Part shown: positions 21,381 through 21,599 of the stretch, piece by piece | How the letters are laid out: every line of letters starts with the position of its first letter | Numbering within the stretch: position 1 is the first letter of the stretch | Source: a virus | Direction: 5' to 3' (one strand) | Length of the DNA stretch: 21,599 bases | Virus record (IMG/VR): IMGVR_UViG_3300043437_000208 | Span: 1 to 21,599 of that record | Program-made: the position numbers and the translations under genes | Notes under the pieces: generated by a model | The model's input: the letters and a program-made list of their open reading frames with translations, nothing else | Told to the model about the DNA's origin: nothing | The model's database searches: none

Positions 21381-21599
21381 ATTTCCCTTTGTTTTTCTCT
21401 GCTAATTTATTGACTGCCAAATATCTCAAAGCATCCATTCCGTGATCAAATGTTTCAATAGGTTCATTTATTGCACTGCCATTTTTTTCTTTCCACTTGT
21501 AAGAATTAAGCTCTTTGATTATGTTACTGCTACGGTTAGTAATATTCAATCTAAACCGCTTTACAACATCAATACCAAAAAGCTTTCTTTTATCACTTG
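21367..21599 (-). CDS. terL: Terminase large subunit, C-terminal end (truncated by window)
   Basis: The frame is open from the right edge to a stop at 21367 and gives the last 76 residues of the protein; the ATPase and most of the nuclease lie outside the window. The segment FGIDVVKRFRLNITNRSSNI followed by KELNSYKW and then DHGMDALRYLAVNKL is the standard end of the terminase nuclease domain. The Asp in DHGMDALRY is a conserved nuclease-site residue. The large subunit pumps DNA into the head and cuts it at packaging. It overlaps the downstream gene by 14 nt. The absence of portal genes directly after it is unusual. Confidence 0.92.
   Translation of the reverse strand, partial: SDKRKLFGIDVVKRFRLNITNRSSNIIKELNSYKWKEKNGSAINEPIETFDHGMDALRYLAVNKLAEKNKGKYAIQ

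Overview
This window is part of a tailed-phage genome (virion or prophage) of a Bacteroidota host, probably a flavobacterium-like organism. Every supported gene is on the minus strand, so transcription runs from position 21599 down to 1. The Bacteroidota assignment rests on three things: A-rich leaders without clear Shine-Dalgarno sequences, intergenic promoters of the form TTTG/TTG-N19/20-TAnnTTTG, and structural proteins of types I associate with Bacteroidota phages. The genome is moderately AT-rich. The terminase C-terminus, tape measure and tail-tube-like protein point to a siphovirus-like particle. No integrase, tRNA, IS element or CRISPR array was seen.

Layout in transcription order. 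(1) 21599-20620: the C-terminus of the terminase large subunit, then a tail-assembly-chaperone-like gene with a run of nine T that should allow a -1 frameshift into a second frame. (2) 20592-14564: a gp10-like tail-completion protein, two large tail-tip/baseplate-type proteins and the tape measure. (3) 14562-11809: XkdF-like prohead protease, scaffold-like protein, major capsid protein and probable tail tube protein. Strong terminators follow each of the last two. (4) 11721-8049: a small unknown protein, a portal with a C-terminal extension, and connector-type proteins. (5) 8052-5892: tail fibre, a 45-aa protein and two holin-like membrane proteins. (6) 5891-5711: a control region without protein genes. 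It carries a perfect Bacteroidota-type promoter, a candidate 70-nt small RNA ending at a strong terminator, and a second promoter. (7) 5710-4536: a 46-aa membrane protein, an unknown, a small DNA-binding-like protein and an M15 peptidase endolysin. (8) 4526-1: a promoter, then an ERF single-strand annealing protein, five small unknown genes, another promoter, a C5 cytosine methyltransferase, a winged-helix replication initiator-like protein and a truncated unknown gene.

The late genes build and package the particle and end with holins. The endolysin sits in a separate unit with its own promoter. The leftmost 4.5 kb is the recombination, replication and DNA-modification region. The most unusual points are the methyltransferase gene that encodes a second protein in another frame, the candidate small RNA, the same 22-bp repeat read in two frames inside the initiator gene, the frameshift site, and a gene order in which the tail module lies between terminase and the head/portal genes. 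Homology calls were made by eye without database searches.
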